15,956 nt of DNA, from the NCBI GenBank assembly GCA_947505995.1, contig CANNNB010000027.1, forward strand, positions 1 through 15,956, read 5' to 3'. Origin of the DNA: Comamonadaceae bacterium (lineage in GTDB: Bacteria > Pseudomonadota > Gammaproteobacteria > Burkholderiales > Burkholderiaceae). Shown one piece after another: positions 7,732 to 15,412 of this stretch. A program made the translations under genes and the position numbers. The notes below the pieces were generated by a model. It made no database searches and had not been told where the DNA came from. It worked only from the letters and a program-made list of their open reading frames with translations. Position 1 is the stretch's first letter. Each line of letters opens with the position of its first letter.

Positions 7732-8703
7732 CCCGATTTGAAATTCTCGCCTTCTGGCTTGCTGACCCCCCAACATTGGGGGCTCATTTTGGCCGAGGGG
7801 CCTGATGCCGGTACATTTTTGCAAGGGCAACTGACCAACGACGTCTTGCTGCTGTCTGTAGGGCAAACGCGCTTTTCAGGCTATTGTTCTGCAAAAGGCC
7901 GCTTGTTGGCCAGTTTTGTGGTTCTGAAAATGAGCAAGGACAAGTACCTCTTGGTCTGTCACCAAGACTTGCTCCAAGCCATGGTCAAGCGCTTGTCAAT
8001 GTTTGTGATGCGCGCCAAGTTGAAACTGAGCGATGCTTCAGCGCTTTACGACATGCGCGGCCTGCTTGGTGAAACTGCCCTGCTTGCGTGCCCAGCTTTA
8101 AAAGAAGCAGCACCTTGGCATGCCGTTCAAGAAGGTGAAACTTACTTTGTCAAATTACACAATGCGTTCAATGCCGGTGCTGAGGTGCAACGCTTCCTTT
8201 GGCTTGGTTTGAAAGGCGATGCTTCTACTGCCGCATTTTTAAGCCAGCCCTACCCCAACATGACCGAGCAAGACTGGCTTCTTGCTGAGGTGCTATCAGG
8301 TATCAGCATGGTTCAAACGGCAACAGCCGAGGCCTTTGTGCCGCAAATGTTGAACTACGAATCTGTAGAAGGTGTGAGTTTTAAGAAGGGTTGCTACCCA
8401 GGTCAGGAGGTTGTAGCCAGAAGCCAGTTTCGAGGTACTTTAAAACGCAGAGCATTCATTGTTTCATGTTCTGCTGCCATGCAGGTAGGCCAAGAAATTT
8501 TTTCCTCCGAAGATTCCGAGCAAGCCTGCGGGATGGTCTCGAGTGCAGGCAAGTTCGAGCCTCTTGATGGCCAAGCACCGCAGTGGTGGGGCATTGCATC
8601 ACTGCAACTCAGTGCTTCAGACCATGCATTGCACTTGGGGCAGTCAGGTGGCCCAAGCTTGATTCTCAAGGCGCTTCCCTATCCTTTACTAAAAGACCTT
8701 TAA
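7717..8703 (+). CDS. ygfZ: YgfZ/CAF17 family folate-binding protein (Fe-S enzyme maintenance)
   Basis: 328-residue relative of aminomethyltransferase (GcvT). Family members bind folate and help assemble or repair certain iron-sulfur enzymes such as the tRNA methylthiotransferase MiaB. The signature KGCYPGQE is intact at 224-231, including the conserved Cys226, and an N-terminal GYCSAKGRLLA segment (55-65) is typical. It is divergent from mltG with only 43 bases between the starts. No good ribosome binding site precedes the ATG, and a CATAAT sequence ends 6 bases before it, so a very short leader or leaderless transcript is conceivable. The stop is 6 bases from the stop of the convergent thioesterase-GNAT gene. 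Confidence 0.93.
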   Translation: MDLIEPDLKFSPSGLLTPQHWGLILAEGPDAGTFLQGQLTNDVLLLSVGQTRFSGYCSAKGRLLASFVVLKMSKDKYLLVCHQDLLQAMVKRLSMFVMRAKLKLSDASALYDMRGLLGETALLACPALKEAAPWHAVQEGETYFVKLHNAFNAGAEVQRFLWLGLKGDASTAAFLSQPYPNMTEQDWLLAEVLSGISMVQTATAEAFVPQMLNYESVEGVSFKKGCYPGQEVVARSQFRGTLKRRAFIVSCSAAMQVGQEIFSSEDSEQACGMVSSAGKFEPLDGQAPQWWGIASLQLSASDHALHLGQSGGPSLILKALPYPLLKDL

Positions 8704-8709
8704 GCGCAT

Positions 8710-9570
8710 TCAATTTAACTTAAGCGTCATTTCAATGTGATCAATGCCTGCGTCTTGAAAGACCTCGCCATGAGCTTTGAATCCTAGCTTGCGGTAAAAA
8801 ACTTCTGCGCTGCACTGCGCATGCAAGATGACTTCACGATCACCCCTTTGACGTGCAATGTCAATGAAGGACTCTACAAGCATTCGACCTAGATTGCCGC
8901 CTCTTAGAGGCTTTGAAACAGCCATTCTGCCAATTTGAGCCACTTTGTCTTGAGGCTGCAAAAGGCGCCCTGTTGCGACGCCTTGCCCCAGTTTGTTCAG
9001 CACCACGGCATGCACAGCTTGATGGTCTAGTTCATCCAACTCAAGCTCGACCGGAACTTCTTGTTCGTCTACAAAAACTTCATGTCGCAAAGCCGCGGCC
9101 ATGGTTTTCATTTCAGACCATGAACCAATTTTGAGATCAACCACAGGCTGCCCTGCTTCATAAATGAGCAAGATGTGCCGCAGGGCTTCTGGAATGGGTT
9201 TGGAGGTTTGTGTTTGGGGGTCGGCAAAAACATAAATTAATTCGCCACTGATCAGCAACTTATCACCTCGAAAAATACCCGCTTCAAACACCATGGACGA
9301 GTTGCCCACTTTGCTGCATTTCATGCCAATACTAAGATCGTCGTCCATGACGGCAGAGGCATGGTATTCAAGCGTGGCCTTTTTCACATACAACTCACCC
9401 CCCAGCAACTGAAAAGCCGTTTCGTAAGGCAGTGCCAAGCGGCCCCAATACGCGGTGACTGCTGTATCGATATAAGTTAAATAATGTCCATTGAAGACAA
9501 TTTTTTGCATGTCGATTTCGGCCCAGCGCACGCGCAGACGGTGGAAAAATCGGAAATCACTTCGTTTCAT
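8710..9570 (-). CDS. Fusion of 4HBT acyl-CoA thioesterase and GNAT acetyltransferase
   Basis: 286-residue two-domain cytoplasmic protein. Residues about 8-125 form a YbgC/FadM-like hotdog thioesterase: RWAEID ends in Asp20, the usual catalytic acid, followed by NGHYLTYID. Residues about 145-286 form a GNAT domain of the ElaA/YjcF type, with LRHEVFVDEQ at 161-170 and FYRKLGF near 258-264. The acetyl-CoA loop reads RGGNLG (223-228), with Asn226 where the R-x-x-G-x-G/A motif expects glycine. No internal stop or frameshift is visible, so the fusion is continuous. Thioesterases release free acid from acyl-CoA and GNATs move acetyl groups from acetyl-CoA; how the two cooperate and on what substrate is unknown. 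Its ATG overlaps the stop of a 46-codon ORF upstream (ATGA). Confidence 0.88.
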   Translation of the reverse strand: MKRSDFRFFHRLRVRWAEIDMQKIVFNGHYLTYIDTAVTAYWGRLALPYETAFQLLGGELYVKKATLEYHASAVMDDDLSIGMKCSKVGNSSMVFEAGIFRGDKLLISGELIYVFADPQTQTSKPIPEALRHILLIYEAGQPVVDLKIGSWSEMKTMAAALRHEVFVDEQEVPVELELDELDHQAVHAVVLNKLGQGVATGRLLQPQDKVAQIGRMAVSKPLRGGNLGRMLVESFIDIARQRGDREVILHAQCSAEVFYRKLGFKAHGEVFQDAGIDHIEMTLKLN

Positions 9571-9707
9571 ATCTCGCTTATCTTTCTAAAACGTGTTTGT
9601 TGTGCATTCAACATCAACACAGGTGAACGTCCTGTCAGATGGATGTTGGCCAATTCCAAGTGCATGGCATCGGTAAGTCGACCGTGAGGATTGCGATGGT
9701 AAATCAT
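9567..9707 (-). CDS. Candidate small protein (46 residues) coupled to the thioesterase-GNAT gene
   Basis: ATG at 9707 opens a 46-codon frame ending in TGA at 9569-9567, which overlaps the ATG of the thioesterase-GNAT gene in the ATGA arrangement. The peptide begins MIYHRNPHGR and continues with a mixed hydrophobic/charged composition (LTDAMHLELANIHLTG). It has no signal peptide or membrane segment, and I recognise no family. An in-frame TAA three codons before the ATG rules out a longer N-terminus. No strong ribosome binding site is seen. Most codons resemble those of neighbouring genes, with the last six less so. The stop/start overlap and protein-like composition support a real gene, but at this length chance is possible; it could also be a remnant of a larger gene. 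Confidence 0.5.
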   Translation of the reverse strand: MIYHRNPHGRLTDAMHLELANIHLTGRSPVLMLNAQQTRFRKISEI

Positions 9708-9815
9708 GGTGACTTATTTATCGCCAATGTGACTGATTGAGGGTTGTGGAGGCTGACTTCAAGCACAGCATGCATTAGAGTTGAGTTCAATCGTAACGCA
9801 TTACTAGAAATCATT
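9708..9815. promoter_or_regulatory. Divergent control region between the small ORF and the alcohol dehydrogenase
   Basis: About 108 bases separate the two divergent starts and should hold both promoters. No convincing -35/-10 pair stands out. TGACT occurs three times in the same orientation (9710, 9730, 9754), which could be regulator half-sites or chance. Confidence 0.4.
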
Positions 9816-10952
9816 ATGGCCTTTATCAATTACGTCACACAAATCCAAATCGATTTCGGCGCCATTCAGCTTTTAAAGCAAGAGTGCGAACGGGTCGGTA
9901 TTCACAAGCCCCTTATCGTGACAGACCAAGGCGTCAAGGCTGCAGGTGTTTTGCAAAAGGCATTGGATGCGCTTGCCGGCGTTCAAGTATCAGTATTTGA
10001 CCAAACCCCCTCCAACCCAACTGAGGCGGCTGTCAGGGCTGCCAGTGAGGTCTACAAGTCTCATGGCTGCGATGGCTTGATTGCCGTTGGTGGCGGATCC
10101 TCAATCGACTGCGCCAAATGCGTGTCCATTGCAGTTAGCCATGAAGGGCCCTTGAAAACATTCGCCACCATTGAAGGTGGCTCACTCAAAATCACCGACC
10201 GTGTGGCGCCCATCATTGCGGTTCCCACCACCAGTGGTACAGGCAGTGAAGTGGCGCGAGGCGCCATTTTGATTGTCGATGATGGTCGCAAATTGGGCTT
10301 TCATTCTTGGTTCATTGTGCCCAAGGCAGCCATTTGCGACCCAGAGTTGACCTTCGGATTGCCACCCATGCTGACTGCGGCTACCGGCATGGACGCCATT
10401 GCCCATTGCATGGAAACCTTCATGGCGGCCACCTTCAATCCTCCCGCAGATGGCATTGGCTTGGATGGCTTACAACGCGCATGGGCTCACATCGAACGGG
10501 CTACTCAAAATGGCCAAGACAAAGAAGCACGCATGAACCTCATGAGTGCGTCCATGCAGGGTGCCATGGCTTTTCAAAAAGGTCTGGGATGTGTTCACTC
10601 ATTGAGTCACAGCTTAGGTGGCGTCAATCCAAGATTGCATCATGGCACTTTGAATGCCATGTTTTTGCCAGCGGTCGTTCAGTTCAATGCCAGCGCTGAG
10701 TCGGTGCAAAAGGAAAACCGTTTAAACCGCATGGCGCAAGTCATGGGATTGAGTTCGGGTACAGACATACCGCAAGCCATTCAAGACATGAGTGCTCGTT
10801 TGGGGTTGCCAACCGGTCTGGCGGCCATGGGGGTCACAGCCTCGATGTTTGACAAAATTATCCATGGCGCTATGGCCGATCATTGCCACAAAACCAATCC
10901 ACGCATTGCCACCCCAGAGGAATACCGTGAAATGTTGGCAAGCTCTATGTAA
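9816..10952 (+). CDS. Iron-containing (group III) alcohol dehydrogenase
   Basis: 378-residue NAD(P)-dependent oxidoreductase of the Fe-ADH family, interconverting alcohols and aldehydes or ketones in the cytoplasm. Residues 92-98 form the nucleotide-binding GGGSSID motif, and PTTSGTGSEV follows at 137-146. Metal ligands match E. coli FucO: Asp193 and His197 in GMDAIAHCMETF, His261 in GCVHSLSH, and His276 in HHG. ATG at 9816 is preferred over an in-frame TTG 72 bases upstream because MAFINYVTQIQ is a normal start for this family and the upstream codons do not look like protein. There is no strong ribosome binding site. The substrate cannot be deduced. The gene stands alone, and its stop codon directly abuts the stop of the convergent patatin gene. 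Confidence 0.92.
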   Translation: MAFINYVTQIQIDFGAIQLLKQECERVGIHKPLIVTDQGVKAAGVLQKALDALAGVQVSVFDQTPSNPTEAAVRAASEVYKSHGCDGLIAVGGGSSIDCAKCVSIAVSHEGPLKTFATIEGGSLKITDRVAPIIAVPTTSGTGSEVARGAILIVDDGRKLGFHSWFIVPKAAICDPELTFGLPPMLTAATGMDAIAHCMETFMAATFNPPADGIGLDGLQRAWAHIERATQNGQDKEARMNLMSASMQGAMAFQKGLGCVHSLSHSLGGVNPRLHHGTLNAMFLPAVVQFNASAESVQKENRLNRMAQVMGLSSGTDIPQAIQDMSARLGLPTGLAAMGVTASMFDKIIHGAMADHCHKTNPRIATPEEYREMLASSM

Positions 10953-12038
10953 TTAAAGGTCTTGAACCTTTGCCATCTGAGGTTGGCGAAGCCAAGCTGC
11001 AAACTCATCCGCCATTTGCTCACTGGCCGACACTGCGGCTTGCCAAACTTTCACGCGCGATTGCAAATCTTGGCCGTAGCTTGAAAAGTCTTTTCGGTCT
11101 GGGAGCTTGCCATTAGGCAAGGTTTTGACCCATTCTGGATTAGGTGCCAAGACCACCGTGTTGTCTAAAAATGGCGTGGCTTTGTGCCGCCATTTCAAAC
11201 TTTTGTCTAGCCAACCAGGGACAACTGATTTTTGAAAATGAGGGTACAAAACAATGCTACTTTGTTTGACGGGTGTGGCGCTGGGTTTCCAATCAAGATG
11301 CAAGTGGTAATCCGTGATGCCACCATCCCAGTAGGCACCTGATGGCGCGCCTTCAATATTGTTGACGGACTTCAATACGAATGGAATGGCGCAGCTGGCT
11401 TGCAGTACATCCATGAAATTGACAGGTGTCAATGACAAGTGACGAGTGGGATAGTCTTGCGTGCCAAAGGGCAAAGCGCCAGATGAAGAAAATACCACAC
11501 GCTCAAGCCAGGCGCCCATGGCTTTCCGATACATGACATTGCTTAAAAATGCAGCGCCATAACCAAGCGGACTGAGCACAGCGTGTTCTCGCTTGAGCAA
11601 GCCTTTGCCGCGAGATGTGAGCACATGAAGTCGATAGCGTGGATGCGTTAGCAAAGACTCAATGCATCCACCATAAAACACATCCAAGTTCTCTCTAAAA
11701 GAATCGCTGACTTGTTGAGCGCTTGGAAATTTTTCACCAGGCTTCAAAGCGTAATGCTGGTGAATGTAATCTTTTTCAAGTCTCAGAAGTCCTGCTTGGC
11801 TGTTTGGCATGCAAGCCGTGGCCATGCGCCATGCACCAATGGACGCGCCTACCAAATCCACCGGTTGCTGACTGGTCGGTAGCCATTCGTTGAATATGAA
11901 ACGATCGAGAGGTCCTAGGATTAAGCCTTTAGGCCCCCCTGCGGCGGCGGGTATGACGCCAATGTCAGCAGAACCCAAACCATGTTGAGACAGATGCTGC
12001 TTAGCCAGTGGTCCCGCGTAAATGCAAAGTGCTTTCAC
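10953..12038 (-). CDS. Patatin-like phospholipase family protein
   Basis: 361-residue serine lipid acyl hydrolase of the patatin family, with a Ser-Asp dyad. The oxyanion-hole glycines are at 33-38 (AGGPKG), the nucleophile elbow GASIG at 64-68 (Ser66), and the catalytic aspartate is Asp238 in the WDGG motif. No signal peptide or membrane segment is visible, so it is probably cytoplasmic or peripheral to the membrane. The start is GTG at 12038, three bases after the tex stop, with AAGG about 8 bases upstream inside the end of tex, so the two genes are likely cotranscribed. Substrates in the family include phospholipids and other acyl esters; the one here is unknown. Confidence 0.9.
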   Translation of the reverse strand: MKALCIYAGPLAKQHLSQHGLGSADIGVIPAAAGGPKGLILGPLDRFIFNEWLPTSQQPVDLVGASIGAWRMATACMPNSQAGLLRLEKDYIHQHYALKPGEKFPSAQQVSDSFRENLDVFYGGCIESLLTHPRYRLHVLTSRGKGLLKREHAVLSPLGYGAAFLSNVMYRKAMGAWLERVVFSSSGALPFGTQDYPTRHLSLTPVNFMDVLQASCAIPFVLKSVNNIEGAPSGAYWDGGITDYHLHLDWKPSATPVKQSSIVLYPHFQKSVVPGWLDKSLKWRHKATPFLDNTVVLAPNPEWVKTLPNGKLPDRKDFSSYGQDLQSRVKVWQAAVSASEQMADEFAAWLRQPQMAKVQDL

Positions 12039-12041
12039 ACC

Positions 12042-14441
12042 TCAAGCCTTGTTTTGGAGTTTGGCAAACGCAGAAGCCATGGCGCTTTGGCCTGTGTTAA
12101 GCGATTGCGCAGGGCCTTGAGTGCGATGCGCGTGTTGCCCTTGACGAGGAGCACCTTCAAAACGATTTTCTCGGCTGCGTTGTGCATTGCCGGGCGCGGC
12201 ATCGTTGAGCTTCATGGTCAGGCCAATGCGTTTGCGAGCAACATCGACTTCAGTCACTTTGACTTTGACGATGTCGCCCGTTTTAACCACTTCGCGAGCA
12301 TCGGTCACAAATTTGTTGCTAAGCTGACTGACGTGAACCAAGCCGTCTTGGTGAACACCCAAATCTACAAAGGCACCAAAAGCGGCTACGTTGCTCACAG
12401 TACCTTCTAGGATCATGCCTTCCTTTAAGTCACGGATGTCATCGACGCCATCGTTGAATCGGGCCACCTTGAAATCAGGACGGGGATCGCGGCCAGGTTT
12501 TTCAAGTTCAAGCAAAATATCTTTGACGGTAATGACACCAAACTTCTCGTTGGCAAACAATTCAGGGCGCAATGTTTTGAGCATGTCGGAGCGTCCCATG
12601 ACGTTCTCGATAGGCTGCGCTACATTGGCCATGATGGCCTCCACCACAGGATAAGTTTCAGGATGCACGCCCGTCATATCGAGGGGGTTTTCGCCACCTC
12701 GGATGCGCAGGAAACCAGCGCTTTGCTCAAAAGTTTTAGCGCCAAGCCCTGTCACTTTCAATAAATCTTGACGACTCTTGAAAGCACCATTGGTCTCGCG
12801 CCAACGCACCACAGATTTAGCCACACCACCCGACAAACCAGATACGCGCGACAACAAGGGCACGCTGGCTGTGTTCAGATCGACACCCACAGAATTAACG
12901 CAATCTTCCACCACAGCATCTAAGGTGCGCGCCAATTCTGATTGATTGACGTCGTGTTGGTACTGACCCACGCCGATAGATTTAGGATCAATTTTGACAA
13001 GCTCGGCCAAAGGATCTTGTAAGCGCCGAGCAATACTTGCGGCACCGCGCAAGCTGACGTCGACATCGGGCATCTCTTGGCTGGCAAATTCGCTTGCAGA
13101 GTAAACAGATGCACCCGCTTCGCTCACCACCACTTTCTGAATTTCGGGATCACCAGGGGAAGTGAGTTGTTTGATGAGGTCAGCCGCCAACTTGTCTGTC
13201 TCTCGGCTGGCTGTGCCATTGCCAATGGCGATCAAATTAACGCCATGTTTTTGACTCAACTTGAACAATAGATGCAAAGACCCTTCCCAGTCACGCCTTG
13301 GCTCGTGAGGATAAACAGTGGCAGTTTCTACCAATTTGCCAGTTGCATCTACCACTGCCACTTTGACACCTGTTCGAATGCCTGGATCTAGTCCTAAAAC
13401 AACGCGGGGGCCTGCAGGTGCTGCTAGCAATAAATCACGCAAATTGTCTGCAAAGACTTTGATGGCTACCTTCTCTGCATCTTCGCGCAATCGCGAAAAG
13501 AGGTCGCGTTCTATAGACAAACTCAGTTTGACGCGCCAAGTCCAAATCACTGTTTTGCGAATGAGATCATCTGAAGATCTGGCACTGTGAGTCCATTTGA
13601 GGTGCAAAGCTATTCGGCCTTCGGCCAAAGCACTTGCTGCTTGGGCAAGGGCAGTTGCGCTTAAAGGCACGGCAGCGCCACTTGCCGCTTCTGCTTCAGG
13701 CAATGAAAGCTTGGCATCCAAAAAAGCCAATGCACGGCCTCTAAATACAGCCAGTGCACGGTGTGACGGCACACGACCAATGGGCTCGCTGTAATCAAAA
13801 TAATCTCTGAACTTGGCTACTTCAGCCTGATTTTCATCTTTACCAGAAGCCAGTTGACTGGTGAACAAGCCCTCTTTCCAGAGCCACTCGCGCAAGGCCT
13901 GTATGAGAGATGCGTCTTCTGCCCAGCGCTCCGACAAAATATCTCGCACGCCTTCTAGCACAGCACCCACACTGGAAAAGTCAGCGCCTTCAATGGCATC
14001 AGCAGCTTTCAAAAAAGCTTGAGCTTCTTCTTGTGGATTGAGCGAAGGATTGGCCCATAAGGCATCTGCTAACGGCTCAATGCCAGCCTCTTTGGCAATC
14101 ATGCCCTTGGTTCTGCGCTTGGGCTTGAAGGGCAAATACAAGTCTTCCAAGTCTTGCTTGGTTGCAGCTTGATCAATGGCCAACTGCAAATCGGGTGTGA
14201 GCTTGCCTTGATCTGCAATGCTTTTGAGGATGGTAGAACGACGATCTGCCATTTCTCGCAAATAGCCCAAACGGTATTCAAGTTCACGCAATTGAATGTC
14301 GTCTAAGCCGCCTGTGACTTCTTTGCGGTAACGCGCAATGAAGGGCACGGTGGCACCGCCATCCAGCAAACTTACAGCTGCCTGAACCTGCTCAGGACGA
14401 ATTTTAATTTCAGTGGCCAGTTGGCCCAATATTTTCTGCAT
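12042..14441 (-). CDS. tex: Transcription accessory protein Tex (S1 RNA-binding)
   Basis: 799-residue Tex protein, a conserved nucleic-acid-binding factor linked to transcription and toxin expression in Bordetella. Domains in order: an N-terminal helical Tex region (from about 1; GGATVPFIARYRKE near 28-41), a YqgF RNase H-like domain opening with LDPGIRTG at 351-358, helix-hairpin-helix repeats at about 520-580 (with TGLGAKTFEQ), and an S1 domain at about 674-745. A low-complexity, charged tail of about 50 residues follows. I chose ATG at 14441 because MQKILGQLA is the usual family start; an in-frame GTG at 14471 would add ten residues. The patatin gene follows three bases after the stop. The 68-base gap upstream from the SDR gene contains no clear terminator. 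Confidence 0.95.
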   Translation of the reverse strand: MQKILGQLATEIKIRPEQVQAAVSLLDGGATVPFIARYRKEVTGGLDDIQLRELEYRLGYLREMADRRSTILKSIADQGKLTPDLQLAIDQAATKQDLEDLYLPFKPKRRTKGMIAKEAGIEPLADALWANPSLNPQEEAQAFLKAADAIEGADFSSVGAVLEGVRDILSERWAEDASLIQALREWLWKEGLFTSQLASGKDENQAEVAKFRDYFDYSEPIGRVPSHRALAVFRGRALAFLDAKLSLPEAEAASGAAVPLSATALAQAASALAEGRIALHLKWTHSARSSDDLIRKTVIWTWRVKLSLSIERDLFSRLREDAEKVAIKVFADNLRDLLLAAPAGPRVVLGLDPGIRTGVKVAVVDATGKLVETATVYPHEPRRDWEGSLHLLFKLSQKHGVNLIAIGNGTASRETDKLAADLIKQLTSPGDPEIQKVVVSEAGASVYSASEFASQEMPDVDVSLRGAASIARRLQDPLAELVKIDPKSIGVGQYQHDVNQSELARTLDAVVEDCVNSVGVDLNTASVPLLSRVSGLSGGVAKSVVRWRETNGAFKSRQDLLKVTGLGAKTFEQSAGFLRIRGGENPLDMTGVHPETYPVVEAIMANVAQPIENVMGRSDMLKTLRPELFANEKFGVITVKDILLELEKPGRDPRPDFKVARFNDGVDDIRDLKEGMILEGTVSNVAAFGAFVDLGVHQDGLVHVSQLSNKFVTDAREVVKTGDIVKVKVTEVDVARKRIGLTMKLNDAAPGNAQRSRENRFEGAPRQGQHAHRTQGPAQSLNTGQSAMASAFAKLQNKA

Positions 14442-14509
14442 CTCGAAGGCTATTTCTATTGAGTTCTTCACTTAAGCCGACGAGTTTGCCACACTCAGAT
14501 GGTGGGTTT

Positions 14510-15412
14510 TTAAGCTCGCAACTCTGCCTTGAGTTTTTCACCAATATCGGGGCGGGCCGCAAATGGGTTGGGCGGATTTTGCTGTTCAACAATGGCTTCC
14601 ATGCGAGTTTGGACATTGCCCAGTGCCAGGGGATGGCTGTAGATGTAGAACTGGTCGTTGGCAACGGCCTCAAACACCATTTCAGCCATTTGAGACGCAG
14701 AAACCTTGCCACTGCTGACAGCTTTGTTGCTCATTGCCTGGCCAATCAATTGGCTTTTTGTGGCTTTTTGGTGGGGCAAATCGGCGGGCCGGTTGCGGTG
14801 GCTCTGGCTAATGCCAGTGGGCACAAAGTAAGGACACAAAACACTGGCACTGACCTGATCGGAGACCAATTTCAAATCTTGGTACAAGGTTTCGGTCAAA
14901 GCCACCACAGCGTGTTTGCTGACGTTGTAGACGCCCATGTTGGGAGCAGTGAGCAAACCCGCCATGCTGGCTGTATTGACGATGTGACCTTCGTAATGAG
15001 GGTCTTTTTTTGCAGCATCCAACATCATGGGCGTGAACAAGCGAACGCCATGTACAACGCCCCATACATTGACACCCAAAACCCACTGCCAATCGGCCAC
15101 AGAGTTTTCCCATATCAAACCGCCTGAGCCTACGCCAGCATTGTTAAACACAAAATGGGGAGCACCAAAATGTGTTTCAACGTCTTTGGCCAAAGCCTCC
15201 ATTTGACCAGCATCTGAAACATCAACGCGCTTGGCCAATACTTTGACACCCAGGGCTTTGATTTCAGCTTCGGCTTTGTCGAGGGCGTCTTGTTGGACAT
15301 CAACCAAAACCACATTCATTTGGAGTCTGGCTGCAATGCGTGCACATTCCAAACCAAAACCAGAACCTCCACCAGTCAGAACAGCCGTTTTATTCTCAAA
15401 ATTGCGAATCAT
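14510..15412 (-). CDS. Short-chain dehydrogenase/reductase (SDR)
   Basis: 300-residue classical SDR with a Rossmann fold. It has the cofactor motif TGGGSGFG at 13-20, Asp38 at the end of beta-2 (favouring NAD(H) over NADP(H)), NNAG at 90-93, and catalytic Asn115, Ser149, Tyr162 and Lys166 in the YNVSK motif. The roughly 50-residue extension beyond the usual 250 resembles SDRs of the 1-deoxy-11-beta-oxidoreductase / fatty-alcohol type seen in Proteobacteria, but the substrate is unknown. The ATG overlaps the stop of the upstream GST-like gene by four bases, so the pair is probably translated together and may act on the same compounds. Confidence 0.9.
   Translation of the reverse strand: MIRNFENKTAVLTGGGSGFGLECARIAARLQMNVVLVDVQQDALDKAEAEIKALGVKVLAKRVDVSDAGQMEALAKDVETHFGAPHFVFNNAGVGSGGLIWENSVADWQWVLGVNVWGVVHGVRLFTPMMLDAAKKDPHYEGHIVNTASMAGLLTAPNMGVYNVSKHAVVALTETLYQDLKLVSDQVSASVLCPYFVPTGISQSHRNRPADLPHQKATKSQLIGQAMSNKAVSSGKVSASQMAEMVFEAVANDQFYIYSHPLALGNVQTRMEAIVEQQNPPNPFAARPDIGEKLKAELRA

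Noticed and set aside
9744..9815. TTG at 9744 as the alcohol dehydrogenase start
   Set aside because: The 24 extra residues do not resemble the family, whose members normally begin as encoded from the ATG at 9816.
14442..14471. GTG at 14471 as the tex start
   Set aside because: The ten added residues are absent from usual Tex starts (MQKIL). This cannot be fully excluded because neither start has a strong ribosome binding site.
14459..15127. 222-codon open frame on the plus strand
   Set aside because: It is antisense to the SDR gene, whose cofactor and catalytic motifs are intact; the frame has no family features.
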